DNA of 64,000 nucleotides, taken from positions 129,376-193,375 of the forward strand of contig CAWAED010000009.1 of assembly GCA_963781105.1 (NCBI GenBank), in the 5' to 3' direction. Within the stretch, counting starts at the first letter, position 1. Each line of letters starts with the position of its first letter. The position numbers and the translations under genes are program-made. This document shows positions 61,071 through 64,000 of this stretch, in pieces. The DNA is from Palsa-295 sp963781105. Lineage in GTDB: Bacteria > Acidobacteriota > Terriglobia > Acidiferrales > UBA7541. The notes under the pieces are model-generated. The model searched no databases and had not been told where the DNA came from. It worked only from the letters and a program-made list of their open reading frames with translations.

Positions 61071-61664
61071 TCAATCGGTGCCTTCTGTCCACACAATCTT
61101 GTCAGTCTCCGAATCAATTACAAATTTCCGAGGTTGAGAAACATGGATGGGCTCTGAAAAACGACTGCTGAACGCAGCGTGCCACACACTAACGGTAATC
61201 TTACCGCCTTGCGGAGCAAACTCTTCCAAGAAGCCCACCACAAAGCCCTCGCCACGTACGACGGCTGTTTGGCGCGCTTGTGAAAATCGTTGTTTAAAAT
61301 CTTCAGGCGCGATGGTGTCTTTTTCCTGCGCGGGCACCGTCATCTCTTTGGTCTCGGCTTTGTAAAACCAATAGGACGTGATATTGCACATGGCCGGAGA
61401 GCGATATGGGTCATTGAGATACTGCTCTTTCATGGCTCGGGCATCGGCGACTACCTTAGAAAATAGAGTTGCGGAGTCAGAGGATGGGGCTTCCGCGATC
61501 GAGCCACCTTTGACCAGTCGCTCGACGGCTTCTCGCCACTCGGCGATTGTACCGGCATGCTCAGCCGCAGCAATGGCCTGCGGCACCGTGACGATTTCAT
61601 CGGTTCCGTTCAGTTTCAGAACTGCCTCGGCCAGTAGTGCGTCCATCAGTTCTTGCTTCGTCAA
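61071..61664 (-). CDS. Hypothetical protein
   Basis: 197 residues starting MTKQELMDALLAEAVLKLNG, with a predicted helical N-terminal half and a beta-rich C-terminal half (TAVVRGEGFVVGFLEEFAPQ, KITVSVWHAAFSSRF, KFVIDSETDKIVWTEG). RBS GGGAGC upstream. Family unknown. Likely an operon with 60561. Confidence 0.6.
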   Translation of the reverse strand: MTKQELMDALLAEAVLKLNGTDEIVTVPQAIAAAEHAGTIAEWREAVERLVKGGSIAEAPSSDSATLFSKVVADARAMKEQYLNDPYRSPAMCNITSYWFYKAETKEMTVPAQEKDTIAPEDFKQRFSQARQTAVVRGEGFVVGFLEEFAPQGGKITVSVWHAAFSSRFSEPIHVSQPRKFVIDSETDKIVWTEGTD

Positions 61665-61969
61665 CGTTGGCTCCCTTTACGGGAGGGCTGGGCTGTCGAA
61701 ACGAGAATAATGCGCGACAGATGAACGACACAAGAGAAAATGCTGCGCGCTGCGGAGCGGTTAGGCGGGCTTCAAATTTCAGTTCGACCAATCGTTCTTC
61801 TGTCGCGTCGCTCGCGGAGTCTCCTTCACGAAGCAACCATCGCAGACGCGAGTTCCATTTTTGAGCGTGAAATCGACACTTCGGGTAGGGTCGATTTCGC
61901 GCCGCATTTTCCACAGACTTCTTGGCCTGTCTCGTCCATTTCGACCTTGCACGCCGGCGAAAGAGATCG
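61665..61969. other. About 300 bases without a credible gene
   Basis: Several overlapping frames exist on both strands, but all are Arg/Ser-rich and lack RBSs. Probably the upstream region of the leftward 61071 gene. Confidence 0.35.
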
Positions 61970-62287
61970 CTAAGTGTGACCAGCCGGCTTCACGTCAAAC
62001 CGCTCGATGTCTTGAATCGCTGCCCGGATGCACTGCTCCGCCAAATCGCAGCCCCGAAGGTAGCGCTCTTGCGCCGCGTGCGCTGATCCAAACTGAATAA
62101 TGCAGAATCGGTTGTAGCACGAAGACTCTGGCAAGTATTTTATGAACAACCCTGCTGTTGAATCCTTCCAGCGGCTGAACTCTGGCGTGATGCCACGGAA
62201 ACTCCTCATCGTTGGCACCGCGTCGAGCTGCTCCTTGAACAGCTCGATCGCCCGCTGACCTTCCGAGCTAAGTTGAAAATCGCTCAT
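61970..62287 (-). CDS. Hypothetical protein
   Basis: 105 residues. Helical beginning (GQRAIELFKEQLDAVPTMRS), an aromatic/Cys middle (FIKYLPESSCYNRFCIIQFG) and helical end (AEQCIRAAIQDIERFD). Divergent from the zinc-ribbon gene at 62324. No family recognised. Confidence 0.55.
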   Translation of the reverse strand: MSDFQLSSEGQRAIELFKEQLDAVPTMRSFRGITPEFSRWKDSTAGLFIKYLPESSCYNRFCIIQFGSAHAAQERYLRGCDLAEQCIRAAIQDIERFDVKPAGHT

Positions 62288-62323
62288 CTCGCTCCGAGCA
62301 ATCGCGTAGAATACCGTCTCGAT

Positions 62324-62491
62324 ATGAAATCCCTAATCTTCACGAAAGTCCAGCGCGCCAAGTCGGTCATCCTTGACGGGCGGCATTTGTTCCTGAAGGA
62401 GTGCGCGAGGTGCGGTTGTGATTTCTACGGCACCGAGAGGGAAACCCGCTGCGATGAGTGTGTGGGAAAAAGGAGAAAACGCGCCTCGTGA
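62324..62491 (+). CDS. Small zinc-ribbon protein
   Basis: 55 residues from ATG 62324 (the frame is open from 62273 but overlaps the divergent gene). Zinc ribbon CARCGCDFYGTERETRCDEC followed by a basic tail, similar to that of the 49647 protein. Its stop overlaps the GTG of the next gene (GTGA, 62488-62491), implying coupling. Confidence 0.6.
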   Translation: MKSLIFTKVQRAKSVILDGRHLFLKECARCGCDFYGTERETRCDECVGKRRKRAS

Positions 62492-62958
62492 TAGAGCACG
62501 TTGGCTGGATCAAATCAATTGGCGGTTTTTTGGAAGCAGGCTTCAATCGCTTGACTACTTGGATCGGCAGGCGGAAACCGAAGTTGTACGTTCATTTCGA
62601 GACGGGGACTTGTATCTGGTGCATCGCTCGTTCAGGACCGGAGCCATCTGCGACCGAATATATGCAATTGATGTGCTCCGCAAACATCACTCACGATGAT
62701 CTTAAACAGGCTATGGTTATCGTGGACGCCTACCCGGTCGGTACAACGTCGCAGATCAGGGCTATGGAGGAATTTACGATCCCGCCCGAAGAGATGGTGA
62801 AAGAACGGATAATGACAATCGTCGGGCCCGTGGTCGCAAAGAAAGGAAAGCCGTGGACTGGAAGAATTGTGTTGGTCGATCAGTTCCTCCGCAAGCATAA
62901 GACCCAGAAAGTCGCTTTTAAGTGGGTCGGATCGTCATCCGCGCCCTCCACGAGATGA
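62488..62958 (+). CDS. Hypothetical protein coupled to a zinc-ribbon gene
   Basis: 156 residues from GTG 62488. Segments HVGWIKSIGGFLEAGFNRLT, PKLYVHFETGTCIWCIARSG and the C-terminal VAKKGKPWTGRIVLVDQFLR, KHKTQKVAFKWVGS suggest a compact beta-rich protein. I do not recognise the family. The GTGA overlap with the zinc-ribbon gene suggests that they act together. Confidence 0.65.
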   Translation: MIEHVGWIKSIGGFLEAGFNRLTTWIGRRKPKLYVHFETGTCIWCIARSGPEPSATEYMQLMCSANITHDDLKQAMVIVDAYPVGTTSQIRAMEEFTIPPEEMVKERIMTIVGPVVAKKGKPWTGRIVLVDQFLRKHKTQKVAFKWVGSSSAPSTR

Positions 62959-63218
62959 TCTCGCAACCCGAGGCTATTTGGTTGTAAAACACAAAAAAGG
63001 CCGACCACCCCGAGGGGCAGCCGGCCGGATCTCGAATAGTTATTCGGATAACCGGACACATCCCGTTCTAGTACTTTAGATGTCCGGTTAGCGCGTTAAT
63101 CGGGACTTACTCCGCAAGCTGGCCTTCTTGACCGCCTTACCCGCACGCCATTTGGGTGTAGACTCATCGCCGATCTTGGAGTTAAAGAGGCAGGTTCGTT
63201 GTGATCGGAGGAACCATT
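62959..63218. other. Intergenic region with two inverted repeats
   Basis: A GC hairpin near 62999-63026 (GGCCG ... CGGCC with inner CCCC/GGGG) is followed by a perfect 10-bp inverted repeat TAACCGGACA / TGTCCGGTTA (63049-63058, 63081-63090) with a 22-base loop. The first could terminate the 62488 transcript; the role of the second is unknown. Confidence 0.5.
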
Positions 63219-63674
63219 ATGAGACTTCGACAGCGGATCATTATGGGATCGGTCTTCGCAGTCGTAAGCGCTTCCGTAGCATTGGGGCAGGCACGAGGAA
63301 AGGCAGAAGACGGCCTCCTGGCCGCTGACGTGGCTTGGGAAAAAGTTTATTCCGCGAAGGATCTCACTAAAGCGGTGGCGTTCTGCGACGAACATGGCTC
63401 GATGTCAGTACCCGACGCTCCTGTTGCAACTGGGAAGGAAGCCCTCGCGAAAGCGATTGCGAGTGATTTTGCACAGGGCGATACGACCTGGCATCCGAAC
63501 AAGGTCGGCGTCGCCCTTTCGGGAGAACTTGGCTATACGAGCGGCACGACTGACCTGACATTCAAAGATACATCGGGCAAAACTCTCACCAAGAAAGGAA
63601 ATTACCTGACGGTATGGAAAAAGGATGCGGACGGTTCATGGAAAGTCTTATTCGACTCGTTCAATTATGAGTAG
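63219..63674 (+). CDS. Secreted NTF2-like (DUF4440/SnoaL-type) protein
   Basis: About 151 residues from ATG 63219, chosen over 63201 because GGAGG lies 8 bases upstream and the signal peptide follows (MRLRQRIIMGSVFAVVSASV, ALGQA). The mature part is a cone-shaped NTF2-like fold: DVAWEKVYSAKDLTKAVAFC, EALAKAIASDF, GYTSGTTDLTFKDTSGK and GNYLTVWKKDADGSWKVLFD. These exported members have unknown ligands or enzymatic roles. Confidence 0.85.
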   Translation: MRLRQRIIMGSVFAVVSASVALGQARGKAEDGLLAADVAWEKVYSAKDLTKAVAFCDEHGSMSVPDAPVATGKEALAKAIASDFAQGDTTWHPNKVGVALSGELGYTSGTTDLTFKDTSGKTLTKKGNYLTVWKKDADGSWKVLFDSFNYE

Positions 63675-63809
63675 CCCGCCACCATAGATCTCCGATAAGT
63701 CGCCTTACCGCACAAGTGGTTTTGCCGCGAGTTCACACATTATGAAAGGGCGCCCCTTCGGGGTAGGTTTTGAGTGCATGGCTCAACGCCTACAAGAAAG
63801 GAGCGCCCT

Positions 63810-64000
63810 ATGACCGGCACTAAATATATCGGCATGGATGTGCACAAGGAAAGCATTTCGATTGCAGTGAGGAACTCGGTCGGCAAGGTGGCGATGGAAT
63901 GCGTCATCGAGACCAAGGCGAGCACCATTTTGCAGTTCATCGACGGGCTGCGCGGAGATGTGCGCGTCACGTTCGAAGAAGGGACCTGGGCGGCCTGGTT
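63810..64000 (+). CDS. IS110 family transposase, N-terminal part (runs off window)
   Basis: ATG 63810 with an AAAGGAG RBS. The 63 visible residues begin MTGTKYIGMDVHKESISIAV, containing the first catalytic Asp of the DEDD (RuvC-like) domain typical of IS110/IS1111 transposases; FEEGTWAAW supplies the next acidic residue region. The 3' end lies outside the window. The left end of the element is somewhere between 63680 and 63790, where GGGCGCC- and GCGCCCT-type inverted motifs occur. Confidence 0.9.
   Translation, partial: MTGTKYIGMDVHKESISIAVRNSVGKVAMECVIETKASTILQFIDGLRGDVRVTFEEGTWAAW

Noticed and set aside
44300..63000. Possible CRISPR array or prophage structural module in the island
   Set aside because: No regularly spaced direct repeats, and no capsid, tail, terminase or portal proteins were seen.
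1..64000. Ribosomal RNA or riboswitch
   Set aside because: No rRNA sequence seen and no conserved riboswitch core recognised by eye; a covariance-model search would be needed to exclude small RNAs.

Overview
The window looks like a chromosomal segment of a soil-type Acidobacteriota bacterium. This is inferred from gene content: a very large carboxypeptidase-regulatory-type TonB-dependent receptor, a PadR plus MacB/FtsX 'orphan permease' pair, several TAT-exported sugar isomerase/oxidoreductase genes, and a split proton-translocating transhydrogenase. No rRNA or taxonomic marker is present, so the assignment is indirect.

Layout. 1-3.9 kb: the end of an ABC export system and a membrane sensor histidine kinase, both leftward. 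4.1-7.5 kb: three rightward TAT-signal genes (xylose-isomerase-like TIM barrel, Gfo/Idh/MocA oxidoreductase, second TIM barrel), probably periplasmic sugar chemistry. 7.8-10.9 kb: PadR regulator translationally coupled to a giant permease. 11-19 kb: a carbohydrate locus with a LacI regulator carrying an octapeptide-repeat N-terminus, a TonB-dependent receptor, and a divergent GH144-like secreted glucanase. 19.2-22.1 kb: pntAA-pntAB-pntB. 22.2-25.2 kb: PilZ-like protein, uxaC and an SDR dehydrogenase (hexuronate catabolism).

26.4-39.5 kb is a visibly GC-richer, codon-distinct block holding three translationally coupled giant genes (1242, 949 and 2109 aa): a beta-rich protein, a phospholipase-D-like protein with two HKD motifs, and a repeat-rich beta protein resembling, from memory, DUF6603-type proteins. 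It begins beside a tandem 16-bp duplication and the 3' stump of another gene, and ends next to a frameshifted aldo/keto reductase, a DUF4062 remnant and a 5'-broken membrane gene. It looks like a transferred block in a decaying junk region and is the best candidate for an undescribed system.

44.4-62.9 kb starts with tRNA-Ser(TGA) and a divergent tyrosine recombinase and continues as a mosaic of small, mostly unknown genes: several zinc-ribbon microproteins, internally duplicated small-gene cassettes, and a stress group (YtxH-like, basic protein, DUF892 ferritin-like, manganese catalase, His-rich peptide, SYLF-OmpA fusion, GAF/PAS histidine kinase). It reads as a genomic island. The window closes with a secreted NTF2-like protein and the 5' end of an IS110-family transposase.
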